From RXOA01 sp964554715 (lineage in GTDB: Bacteria; Bipolaricaulota; Bipolaricaulia; UBA7950; UBA9294), in NCBI GenBank assembly GCA_964554715.1, contig CAZKPU010000041.1, positions 1 through 19,330 on the forward strand: a stretch of 19,330 nt of DNA, given 5' to 3'. Position numbers and translations under genes: made by a program. The stretch's first letter is position 1, and each line of letters starts with the position of its first letter. Below are positions 8,033-14,138 of this stretch, piece after piece. Under the pieces are notes generated by a model. The model worked only from the letters and a program-made list of their open reading frames with translations. It was not told where the DNA came from and searched no databases.

Positions 8033-9061
8033 GTGCCTACGAGTGATCTGGGAAACCCGAGAGATAAACACGTGTGCTTCCGGGAGAAGCTTGCCGAAGC
8101 TGTCCCTCCTCCGTTCGGTCTTGCCGTAGCGATCGCAAGGCGTGGCGACGTCATCTTTGAGCATGTCCAGGGGAGTGCAAACCTCGCGCGGCACGAGGAG
8201 GTCTGCCGAAGGACGGCGTTCCCGCTTTCCTCCGTGAGCAAGCCGATGACGGCAACCGCCGTGATGCAGCTTGTAAACGAAGGACGGCTGCAGCTTGACG
8301 CGCCTGTCTGTGATGTGCTGTCGGACCTGCCGGCATTGAAGGGGATCAGCCTGAGTCAGTTGCTCCGCCAGACGTCAGGACTGCCGGATCCGTATTCGAC
8401 GTACGAGCGTGAAGGAAGAACCTCGGACGGAATCACGAACCAAGATGTCGTTGCTCTCATCCGCGAGCGGCCAAAGGGTTTCACGCCGGGTGAACGTTTT
8501 GAGTATTCAAACGCCAACTACGTATTGCTGGCACAGATCATCGAACAGGTCATGAGGCAGCCGTATCGGGAAGCAATGCGTGAGCTGATCTTCGAACCGG
8601 CGGGAATGACATCGTCGTTTGTGTACACAAAGGAATGCCGGAGCGAGAGACGAGCCTGTGGGTATTCGAATCAGGATGGGGGCATTGAGGTGCAAAAGGT
8701 GTCATGGCTGACCTACGGAGATGGTGGGGTTTGGTCGACGCTTGAAGACATGATCCGATGGGACGCGTGGCTTGCGGATCAGGCAAGGCGCCGGCCGCAT
8801 CTGTTTGAGACTGCGTGGTCCGAAACGACGCTGCCTTCCGGGCAACGATCGATCTACGGTTGTGGGTGGGTCATCCGGCAAGAAGGAGGGAGAGCCGTTG
8901 TGCGGCATAACGGCGGAGACCCCGGATTCGGCAGTGTGTACGCACGGCTTGTCGAGCAGGATGTTGGGATGATCCTCCTATCCAACCTCGACGGCTCTTG
9001 GAAGAAGCTGGATGAGCTTGCGGACCGGATTGTGAACGATGGAGTCCTCTGCGAAGAGTGA
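8033..9061 (+). CDS. Serine hydrolase, class C beta-lactamase / family VIII esterase fold
   Basis: The protein belongs to the penicillin-binding-protein-like hydrolases, which include AmpC, D-aminopeptidases and family VIII esterases. All three active-site elements are visible, numbered from GTG 8033 (342 residues): S67-V-S-K70 with the nucleophile and Lys, Y158-S-N160, and H292-N-G294 in RHNGGDPGF. GTG 8033 has GGAGGT 9 nt upstream; a TTG at 7985 is a possible earlier start. No signal peptide is evident, so it is probably cytoplasmic. That argues against a cell-wall or antibiotic role and for ester or peptide hydrolysis, possibly of something imported by the preceding MFS transporter. That link is inference from gene order only. 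A true resistance beta-lactamase is unlikely. Confidence 0.85.
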   Translation: MPTSDLGNPRDKHVCFREKLAEAVPPPFGLAVAIARRGDVIFEHVQGSANLARHEEVCRRTAFPLSSVSKPMTATAVMQLVNEGRLQLDAPVCDVLSDLPALKGISLSQLLRQTSGLPDPYSTYEREGRTSDGITNQDVVALIRERPKGFTPGERFEYSNANYVLLAQIIEQVMRQPYREAMRELIFEPAGMTSSFVYTKECRSERRACGYSNQDGGIEVQKVSWLTYGDGGVWSTLEDMIRWDAWLADQARRRPHLFETAWSETTLPSGQRSIYGCGWVIRQEGGRAVVRHNGGDPGFGSVYARLVEQDVGMILLSNLDGSWKKLDELADRIVNDGVLCEE

Positions 9062-9104
9062 CTTGGAACCTGCGGTTTCGCATGGTGCGTTCGTCCGAAC
9101 TGCC

Positions 9105-9133
9105 TTGACAGATCATGGCGTGCATGATATTGT
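9105..9133 (+). promoter_or_regulatory. Strong sigma70-type promoter for the DUF5320 genes
   Basis: A perfect -35 TTGACA (9105-9110) is separated by exactly 17 nt from a -10 TATTGT (9128-9133). Transcription would begin near 9140, about 40 nt before the first ATG at 9181. It starts 43 bp after the hydrolase stop codon, so the DUF5320 pair is likely an independent transcription unit. Confidence 0.75.
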
Positions 9134-9148
9134 GCATATGCAAAATAT
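9127..9148. promoter_or_regulatory. 22-bp operator-like dyad overlapping the -10 and start site
   Basis: Two 11-bp halves, ATATTGTGCAT and ATGCAAAATAT, are reverse complements apart from one mismatched pair (9132/9143). The core TGCATATGCA is a perfect 10-bp palindrome. The dyad covers the -10 element and the expected start site, the normal position for a repressor. The form fits a winged-helix dimer such as ArsR/SmtB, but no regulator gene is nearby and the family is a guess. Confidence 0.65.
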
Positions 9149-9180
9149 TCGTGAAGCGTGGTTTGAAGAGGTGACCCAAC

Positions 9181-9411
9181 ATGCCACAACGCGATGGAAC
9201 AGGCCCGGGTGGGCAAGGACCGATGACCGGACGGGGTTTGGGTTTCTGTGCAACGGGAATCCGGCGGCTATTCGGACGTCGAATGAGCAAAACAGGCTCG
9301 TCCGGTGACTACGGACCGATGCCCAGGGCACGACTTGGTACAGGCTACGGAGCCGGCCAGGGTGGGCGAGGCCGGAGCGGCGGACGAGGTCAAGGTCAAG
9401 GACGAAGATAA
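9181..9411 (+). CDS. Small Gly/Arg-rich DUF5320-like protein (first copy)
   Basis: The 76-residue product opens with MPQRDGTGPGGQGPMTGRG and then GFC, the signature of the DUF5320 group of small proteins found in many anaerobes. After residue 25 it turns into a basic Gly/Arg/Gln tail (GQGGRGRSGGRGQGQGRR) and has no C-terminal coiled coil, unlike the second copy. It has one cysteine. ATG 9181 is preceded by GAGGTGA at a good distance. The biochemical function of the family is unknown; members often sit beside Mrp/MinD-type ATPases and dinitrogenase-cofactor-like proteins, neither of which is in this window. It is the first gene behind the promoter/dyad at 9105-9148. Confidence 0.75.
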   Translation: MPQRDGTGPGGQGPMTGRGLGFCATGIRRLFGRRMSKTGSSGDYGPMPRARLGTGYGAGQGGRGRSGGRGQGQGRR

Positions 9412-9511
9412 GCATTGCCTTTTCATGGAGTTGATGGATCATTGAGGAGGAAGTCATGCCTAGAGGAGATGGAACAGGCCCGAGCGGACAAGGACCGATG
9501 ACGGGACGAGG
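9193..9511 (+). repeat. Direct repeat pair from gene duplication
   Basis: Segments 9193-9236 and 9468-9511 are near-identical over 44 bp and code for the shared GDGTGP...GQGPMTGRG start of the two small proteins. Similarity falls off quickly afterwards. Confidence 0.75.
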
Positions 9512-9806
9512 TGCGGGGTACTGCGCCGGCTATCCCGCGCCCGGCTACGCCCATTCATGGGGCGGAAGAATGGGGATGGCTTGGGGACGCGGCGGAGGTA
9601 GAGGCTATGGTCGCCGTGGCTACGTGCCGGGAGCACGCTGGATGGGAACTCCAGCACATCAAGGGTATGCACCTATGACGTATCCGTATCCTGTGCCCGA
9701 TCCGCAAACGCAAGCGGCAGGGCTTCAGAGCCAGGCCGAGCAGCTGCGGGACATGCTCGAACAGATTGAGGAGCAGATCCGCGCGCTGAAGGAAGAAGAG
9801 TCGTAA
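9456..9806 (+). CDS. DUF5320 protein (second copy)
   Basis: This 116-residue protein is a typical DUF5320 member. It begins MPRGDGTGPSGQGPMTGRG, then AGYCAGY, followed by a Gly/Tyr/Trp/Arg-rich middle. It ends in a charged amphipathic coiled coil (about 86-113, LQSQAEQLRDMLEQIEEQIR). Its ribosome site GAGGAGG is strong. It lies 44 bp after the first copy and shares a 44-bp DNA segment with it (9193-9236 against 9468-9511, about five mismatches), so the two arose by duplication. The coiled coil suggests oligomerisation. Function is unknown. Confidence 0.85.
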   Translation: MPRGDGTGPSGQGPMTGRGAGYCAGYPAPGYAHSWGGRMGMAWGRGGGRGYGRRGYVPGARWMGTPAHQGYAPMTYPYPVPDPQTQAAGLQSQAEQLRDMLEQIEEQIRALKEEES

Positions 9807-9899
9807 CGGGAGCAAGTCCCGGCGGTTGTATCGCTTCAGATACGGGGACCAGGTCTCTCATCCTGCAATACTTGATGCACGGTGAGAGGCTTGCTCCCG
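9807..9899 (+). promoter_or_regulatory. Structured leader with alternative hairpins before the ART-like gene
   Basis: CGGGAGCAAG at 9807-9816 is a perfect 10-base inverted match of CTTGCTCCCG at 9890-9899. The left arm can instead fold locally (CGGGA, 5-nt loop, TCCCG), and GTATC/GATAC forms another short hairpin near 9827-9842. The long-range and local forms exclude each other, as in attenuators. It could also be a weak terminator for the second DUF5320 gene. No known riboswitch is recognised. Confidence 0.35.
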
Positions 9900-10921
9900 G
9901 AGAAGCGCACTCCGACAACATCATGCCGATCCATCAATCCGATCCCAACCGTAGACCCGATAGCGACTTCATGGCCGGCGAGCTTGTGCTGCTCGTCGAG
10001 GGAAACCGGTGTCGCTTGCTGGATGGGCGGCGGACCCCCGGCGTTATCGAAAGCGTGGATGATCGGACGGGCTTCTTTCGTTGGCGGATCGACGCCTTCG
10101 AAGATGAAGGCAAGAGCTGGGACGTTCCGATTGAAGACGTCACCCGGTATCAATTCGAGATGAATTCGGCCCGGATCTCTTCGGCCCGGGCGGTCAGCCT
10201 ACAGAGGACTGTCGAGCGATTTTCCGAGAAGCTCGTTATCAACACGTCGCCTGAGATACGCGCGGCGACCGAAGCGTATCTGTGTGAACAGGAGAAGCTG
10301 GCCGGCGAATGGCTGGAGGCAGAGTCGTCGTTCTTCGCTCAGTTCAGAGAGCTCCCGCTTCGATCTCGTCGGGGATCAGCCGAGTTGGCGGAGGATCTTC
10401 GCCGTTTCCTTGGCGAGAAGGGCTTGTTGGATCTGGAGGTCACCACCGCAGAGGCCGTCGTGACCAATCCGAACTCCGGGGAATGGATCAAGGGAATGCT
10501 GATTGTTCTCGCGGAGATGGGGCTTGTCAGCTATTCGGGGAAGATCGCACGGACTCCCGATGTGTTTGAGGGAAACGGAACCCGAGAGCGGCGTTCGAAA
10601 TACCTTCTTGAGCGGCTGGCGTTTGTCCGAGCGGCGTTCCGCTTGGCCGGTCACAACGAGGTCGTGGTCTACAGGGGAATGTCGTCAGAGTCGGATTGGA
10701 GGGATCTCCCGCGTTCGGTCCTCTCGTGTACGTTCAGCCTCCGTGTGGCCAAGGCGTTTGCCAACTTCGACGCGGAGAGCAAACCGCGGACCTCGTACTT
10801 GATCAAACTCACCGTTCCCGTGGAGCGTCTGTGGATGACGTATTGTGAAACCTCAGAGTTCAATGGACGCTACCTGGAGGCCGAAGCGCTTCTTCTCAAT
10901 GAGGGAATCGGCCCTTTCTAG
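9875..10921 (+). CDS. Protein with probable C-terminal ADP-ribosyltransferase domain (R-S-E class)
   Basis: Numbering is from ATG 9875 (348 residues); TTG 9872 or ATG 9923 are also possible starts, none with a good ribosome site. Residues about 32-92 look like a small SH3-like barrel (MAGELVLLVEGNRCRLLDG, then GFFRWRIDAF). The middle is helical, with a winged-helix-like part around 165-255. The last 90 residues carry the order of motifs typical of R-S-E ADP-ribosyltransferases: YRG (R267), SCTFS followed by a helix with AKAF (284-296), and E335-A-E337 followed by LLLNEGIGPF. In known enzymes the Arg binds NAD+, the Ser aligns it, and the E-x-E provides the catalytic Glu and helps accept the modified side chain. 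There is no signal peptide, so it acts in the cytoplasm unless exported by another route. No antitoxin-like partner or ADP-ribosylhydrolase lies next to it. The gene is certain; the enzyme assignment is by motif only. Confidence 0.7.
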   Translation: MHGERLAPGEAHSDNIMPIHQSDPNRRPDSDFMAGELVLLVEGNRCRLLDGRRTPGVIESVDDRTGFFRWRIDAFEDEGKSWDVPIEDVTRYQFEMNSARISSARAVSLQRTVERFSEKLVINTSPEIRAATEAYLCEQEKLAGEWLEAESSFFAQFRELPLRSRRGSAELAEDLRRFLGEKGLLDLEVTTAEAVVTNPNSGEWIKGMLIVLAEMGLVSYSGKIARTPDVFEGNGTRERRSKYLLERLAFVRAAFRLAGHNEVVVYRGMSSESDWRDLPRSVLSCTFSLRVAKAFANFDAESKPRTSYLIKLTVPVERLWMTYCETSEFNGRYLEAEALLLNEGIGPF

Positions 10922-11004
10922 AAGCTGTTCCAAGCCGCCGCAGTCTCGCTGGGAAAACCGTGGAGCACTCGAAGCGGCAACCGTGGTCAACACGAAACGA
11001 TCCG

Positions 11005-11445
11005 TCAAGGGAACACCCAGCGGAAGCCGGCTTGAGCGACAACCGTGATCCCGCCTATGCTTGGGATCCACGGCAGCAACACTACAAGGTCTGCCAGTAC
11101 GGAGGCGGGGAGACTGCTCCATGCGATCTCGACCCCCATCAGTCCGCAAGAGCCCCAAGCAACGGACTTGTACAAGACCGCAACTGCAGCTCCTGTTCCC
11201 ACAAGGAAGCGCACGTGAGTGTTGCCGATCGTCAAGGTCGAGAGTTCTTCACGGAGGACAACTCGAAACGGTCCCGAGTGGGGAAACGTGGCCTCAACCG
11301 CAACGGTATCGTTCACGGCACGCTGGAGTGAGACGGCAGACGGAATCGTGAAGCTCAAGCCCCATTCCGCCTGCGTGCCGGCGCACGATGCGCTTGTGGC
11401 TAGGAAGAGAACTGCAGTCAAGAGAAGGGAGCCAATCCTTGGCAT
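11005..11445 (-). CDS. Small exported protein of unknown function
   Basis: I do not recognise a family. The 146-residue product starts with a clear signal peptide (MPRIGSLLLTAVLFLATSAS, then C-A-G), with possible cleavage after SCA or TQA. The cysteine at 21 is not in a good lipobox, since the -3 residue is Ser. The next part (about 28-75) alternates like a beta-sandwich (WGLSFTIPSAV, then VAVEATF and FRVVLREEL). The C-terminal half is hydrophobic and ends VVLLPWIPSIGGITVVAQAG then FRWVFP, so it may sit in a membrane. The ribosome site is weak. It is convergent to the ART-like gene (83 bp apart) and divergent from the coiled-coil gene. Confidence 0.6.
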   Translation of the reverse strand: MPRIGSLLLTAVLFLATSASCAGTQAEWGLSFTIPSAVSLQRAVNDTVAVEATFPHSGPFRVVLREELSTLTIGNTHVRFLVGTGAAVAVLYKSVAWGSCGLMGVEIAWSSLPASVLADLVVLLPWIPSIGGITVVAQAGFRWVFP

Positions 11446-11557
11446 AGAAGCAGAATATCCGAAAGAAGACGCAGTGGCGAGCGGGTTGAGAGCAGGAAAT
11501 GTGTTCGTGATTTGGGTTCAGCGGGTGCGAAACGCTATGCGGGAAGAAGGCAGGCTC

Positions 11558-11587
11558 TTGTCGAGTCTCGGGAAGCCATGGTATTCT
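11558..11587 (+). promoter_or_regulatory. Possible promoter for the coiled-coil gene
   Basis: TTGTCG (11558-11563) and TATTCT (11582-11587) are 18 nt apart, about 40 bp ahead of the GTG start at 11629. Motif match only. Confidence 0.4.
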
Positions 11588-11628
11588 GGGAGTAACGTCC
11601 GGCATCGATGGGGGAAAAGGAGGAGTCC

Positions 11629-12075
11629 GTGAGAAAACTACAACTTGCATTCTCCAAGGTGGAGAAGGGAAAGGAATTGCTGGCCCGCTTGGAGGAGCTG
11701 AACGACGCCGGCGAGGTGACGGAGGAACAGTACACGAGCAAGAAGGAGCAATACTCGCAGCTGGTCGAGGAGGGCACAAAAGAGGTTGAGTCGATCAAGA
11801 CGTCGCTGACGACCAAGATTGAGGCTCTGAAACGTGACCTAGAGAGGTTTCCGAAGGAACTCGAGGACCTCGAACTGAAGAGTAAGCTCGGCGAGATCCC
11901 GGCAGAGAGCTTCGCCCGTCGGGAACAGAGGCTTCGTGCGAAGATCGAACGGCTCGAGAAGGACGTTGAAGACAACGAGAAGCTGCTCGAGGCAGAGACG
12001 GCGGACGACGCCGGCGGGTACATCGAGATCAAGCTCGAGAAGCGTGGGCTTCTCCGACGCCCGGATTGGCTGTAG
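11629..12075 (+). CDS. Cytoplasmic coiled-coil protein
   Basis: No family is recognised. GTG 11629 is chosen because AAGGAGG (11617-11623) lies 5 nt before it; an in-frame ATG at 11608 precedes that site. The 148-residue product is rich in Glu, Lys and Leu with heptad spacing over nearly its whole length (LLARLEELNDAGEVTEEQY..., LKRDLERFPKELEDLELKSK, LRAKIERLEKDVEDNEKLL). This predicts an antiparallel helical bundle or dimeric coiled coil. The ELNDAGEVTEEQYTSKK stretch recalls SHOCT-like short helical hairpins. It ends in a short basic tail (KRGLLRRPDWL). It has no signal peptide, membrane segment or Cys. It is a single gene followed by a terminator-like hairpin, and probably structural or an adaptor. 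Confidence 0.75.
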   Translation: MRKLQLAFSKVEKGKELLARLEELNDAGEVTEEQYTSKKEQYSQLVEEGTKEVESIKTSLTTKIEALKRDLERFPKELEDLELKSKLGEIPAESFARREQRLRAKIERLEKDVEDNEKLLEAETADDAGGYIEIKLEKRGLLRRPDWL

Positions 12076-12141
12076 GCAGTACAGAACGAACGCAGAGATC
12101 GGCCTGACGTAGCCGTGATCTGCCTTGCAGGAGATGATGAG

Positions 12142-12164
12142 AGCGGTGGCATTAGGCCACCGCT
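12142..12164 (+). terminator. Terminator-like hairpin after the coiled-coil gene
   Basis: A perfect 9-bp stem (AGCGGTGGC / GCCACCGCT) with loop ATTAG is followed by TGTCATTGT, a weak T-rich tract. It lies 66 bp past the stop at 12075 and before the next promoter. Confidence 0.6.
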
Positions 12165-12307
12165 TGTCATTGTGGGAGATGAGCGCAAGAGGGAGATCCG
12201 TGAAATCTGTGGGGCTCTGAACAGGAAGTTGAGATCGCAGCTGCTGATAGGGCGGCAAGAGATCCGTAACGGACAGCGACTGATAACGGATAAATGATGA
12301 GCGGTTA

Positions 12308-12336
12308 TTGAGATACATGACACCACAGGATACACT
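12308..12336 (+). promoter_or_regulatory. Sigma70-like promoter for the Cys-rich/thioredoxin-like pair
   Basis: TTGAGA (12308-12313) and TACACT (12331-12336) are 17 nt apart. A start near 12343 would give a very short leader carrying only the AGAGGTGA ribosome site before ATG 12360. Confidence 0.55.
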
Positions 12337-12359
12337 GCGAGATAAGAGGTGATCGCGTG

Positions 12360-12767
12360 ATGAGCAACCATCATCGAGCGATCTACGCGGCCCTGCTCAT
12401 GCTGAGCATGGTCTGCTTTCTTGCAGGAGAGGTGTTGGCTAGTGGAACGGGGATTCGATACGTTGACACGGGCTGCAGTCTTGACTATGAGTCTCATGGA
12501 TGCGTAGACAACGGCAATGCGTGCTTGTGCTGGCAAGAAGCGCGGTACGAACACTCTGGCAGCATCCCCGGCGGGCAGATCGATCTTCCGCTGACGGTTG
12601 AGGTTCATGCAGAGTGCCATTACATCCACTTGTGGATTCAATCCTGTGACAAGACGGTGATCCGATCAGGAAAAGGCGTCGTACAAGTCCGTGCGCAATG
12701 CTTCATTGACTACCTTTTCAGCGGTGTTTGCGATGCGAGTGACTGCGCGTGTGACTGCAGCTACTAG
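12360..12767 (+). CDS. Small secreted cysteine-rich protein
   Basis: No family is recognised. ATG 12360 is favoured over the adjacent GTG 12357 because it is 7 nt from GAGGTGA. The 135-residue precursor has a signal peptide (hydrophobic to about residue 22, cleavage near VLA-S at about 28). The mature part of about 107 residues carries 11 cysteines: TGC, HGC, NACLC, AEC, QSC, AQC, GVC, and a terminal C-A-C-D-C cluster preceded by SDC. An odd number leaves one Cys free, or for an intermolecular bond or metal. The Cys content suggests a disulfide-stabilised extracellular domain; the terminal cluster could also bind metal. The next gene starts 8 bp later and codes for a secreted CVDC redox protein, a plausible folding partner. 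Confidence 0.75.
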   Translation: MSNHHRAIYAALLMLSMVCFLAGEVLASGTGIRYVDTGCSLDYESHGCVDNGNACLCWQEARYEHSGSIPGGQIDLPLTVEVHAECHYIHLWIQSCDKTVIRSGKGVVQVRAQCFIDYLFSGVCDASDCACDCSY

Positions 12768-12775
12768 GAGGGATC

Positions 12776-14035
12776 ATGCGCAAGGTTCTCGTCACATGGA
12801 TGATTGTCACGCTCGTTATGCTGTCGGGGTACTGTTTTGCATCGGAGATTGCCCTCTTGAGTGAGTCGATCCCATGGCCCCTGAAATGCGCCGCCAATTG
12901 CACATCCGAGATCTCGCTCACTGCGACCCCTGAAGAAGCAGTGGTCTACTCTGTCCGCGATGATGTCAGGTACGGATGGATCCCCGCAGGCGCGGGAGTG
13001 GACGTGGGAGTCACTTGTGCACTTCTTGGCCGCCCCGACAATTCGCCGTTGCTGATGATCGATACTGACAACGACGAGTCTCTCCTCGACGAGCTATGGC
13101 TGGAGCCGGTCAAGCGAGGAGGTCTACGCCTGTTCCAATGGAAAGTGACTGTAGCGGCCGAGTATGGCGACGGAGAGGAAACGGCTGTGGCGTCGTACAC
13201 GTTGTCCGTAGCGGCCCATGCGTTAGAGACGGACCCTGAGTATGCGCTGTTTGCCGGGGGCTACTGCAGCCGCCGAGGCCTTGCTGAACTTGGCGGAGAG
13301 ATCTATGCCGTCGAACTGGCTACATTGAGATCAGACGGGCGATACGGCGATCCGGAAGACCTTGTAATTGCCATCGATGCAGACCGGGACGGATACGTTG
13401 ACTCTCTGCCGGGATCTCACGAAGCGTTCGGACCCGGTCAGAACATCCTTCTGGATGCGGGCGAGTATGCAGTTGTAGAAGTGAGCGACGACGGGCGGTT
13501 GATTCGGTTTGAGAGGGTGGGCGATGCAGCAATGCGCCCGGCGATCGGCGTCGGTTGCCAGGCCCCGACGTTCACAGCGATGGGCTCCGATGGCGAGATA
13601 TTCTCGTTGGTGGGGCGCTCTACGTTGGCAACGGTGATCCTCTTCCTGCCATCAATGGACGAGCGAGCGTGTGTTGACTGCGTGGTCGAGGCGCAGCCTC
13701 GACGTGTATCGGACATGATCGACGTTCTGTCGCACTACCCAGGCATCGCTCGCTTGGTTGTGATCACGGCCGAAGAGACCGTTGATGCAGCCTCCTTGGA
13801 TCGGCTCAAGCAGACGGAGGTGCCCGTCACACTCATCTATGATCCGCAGGTCAATGAGCTGTACCGCCGCTCCGCCGGATTGCTTGTTCTGAACGAGGAG
13901 TTGCGGATTGTCGCGATGGATCGGCACTGGGTAGACCTCGATGTGGCGATGGCGTTCCCAAGAGGAGGATTCGCCGCGCTCACCGCCGGAGATGTGTACC
14001 GGATCCTGGACGGCGTCTCCGAACGGGGCGGCTAG
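12776..14035 (+). CDS. Secreted protein with C-terminal thioredoxin/TlpA-like domain (CVDC)
   Basis: The 419-residue product has a signal peptide (to about 22, YCFA-S) and a strong GGAGGG ribosome site. The N-terminal two thirds are an unassigned beta-rich region with acidic loops that resemble calcium-binding turns (IAIDADRDGYVDS at 198-210, MIDTDNDESLLDE near 94) and four scattered cysteines (38, 42, 81, 164). From about 255 on, the sequence follows the AhpC/TSA-TlpA pattern: VGCQAPTFTAMGSDGEIFSL, the strand ATVILFLPS, then C299-V-D-C302, and later VPVTLIYDPQVNELYR and LLVLNEELRIVAMD. CVDC replaces the usual WCxPC, so its redox potential is hard to guess; it could be a thiol oxidase/isomerase or a peroxiredoxin-like protein. 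It lies outside the cytoplasm with the Cys-rich neighbour and is probably co-expressed with it. Confidence 0.8.
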   Translation: MRKVLVTWMIVTLVMLSGYCFASEIALLSESIPWPLKCAANCTSEISLTATPEEAVVYSVRDDVRYGWIPAGAGVDVGVTCALLGRPDNSPLLMIDTDNDESLLDELWLEPVKRGGLRLFQWKVTVAAEYGDGEETAVASYTLSVAAHALETDPEYALFAGGYCSRRGLAELGGEIYAVELATLRSDGRYGDPEDLVIAIDADRDGYVDSLPGSHEAFGPGQNILLDAGEYAVVEVSDDGRLIRFERVGDAAMRPAIGVGCQAPTFTAMGSDGEIFSLVGRSTLATVILFLPSMDERACVDCVVEAQPRRVSDMIDVLSHYPGIARLVVITAEETVDAASLDRLKQTEVPVTLIYDPQVNELYRRSAGLLVLNEELRIVAMDRHWVDLDVAMAFPRGGFAALTAGDVYRILDGVSERGG

Positions 14036-14089
14036 CCGGGGTGCAGCAGCGATACGGGCGTTCGGTTTGATCTGCTGGCTGGGCGAGAA

Positions 14090-14116
14090 GAAGGGGCCGA
14101 TGGATGCGGCCCCTTC
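14090..14116. terminator. Bidirectional terminator-like hairpin
   Basis: A perfect 10-bp stem, GAAGGGGCCG / CGGCCCCTTC, with a 7-nt loop sits in the 103-bp gap between two convergent genes. Flanks are pyrimidine-rich but without a long T run, so termination may be partial. Confidence 0.65.
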
Positions 14117-14138
14117 CGACAGCGTTGGTGTGCTGTGA

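Noticed and set aside
8033..9061. Antibiotic-resistance beta-lactamase
   Set aside because: The catalytic motifs are shared with esterases and peptidases, there is no export signal, and no resistance or mobile-element context is present.
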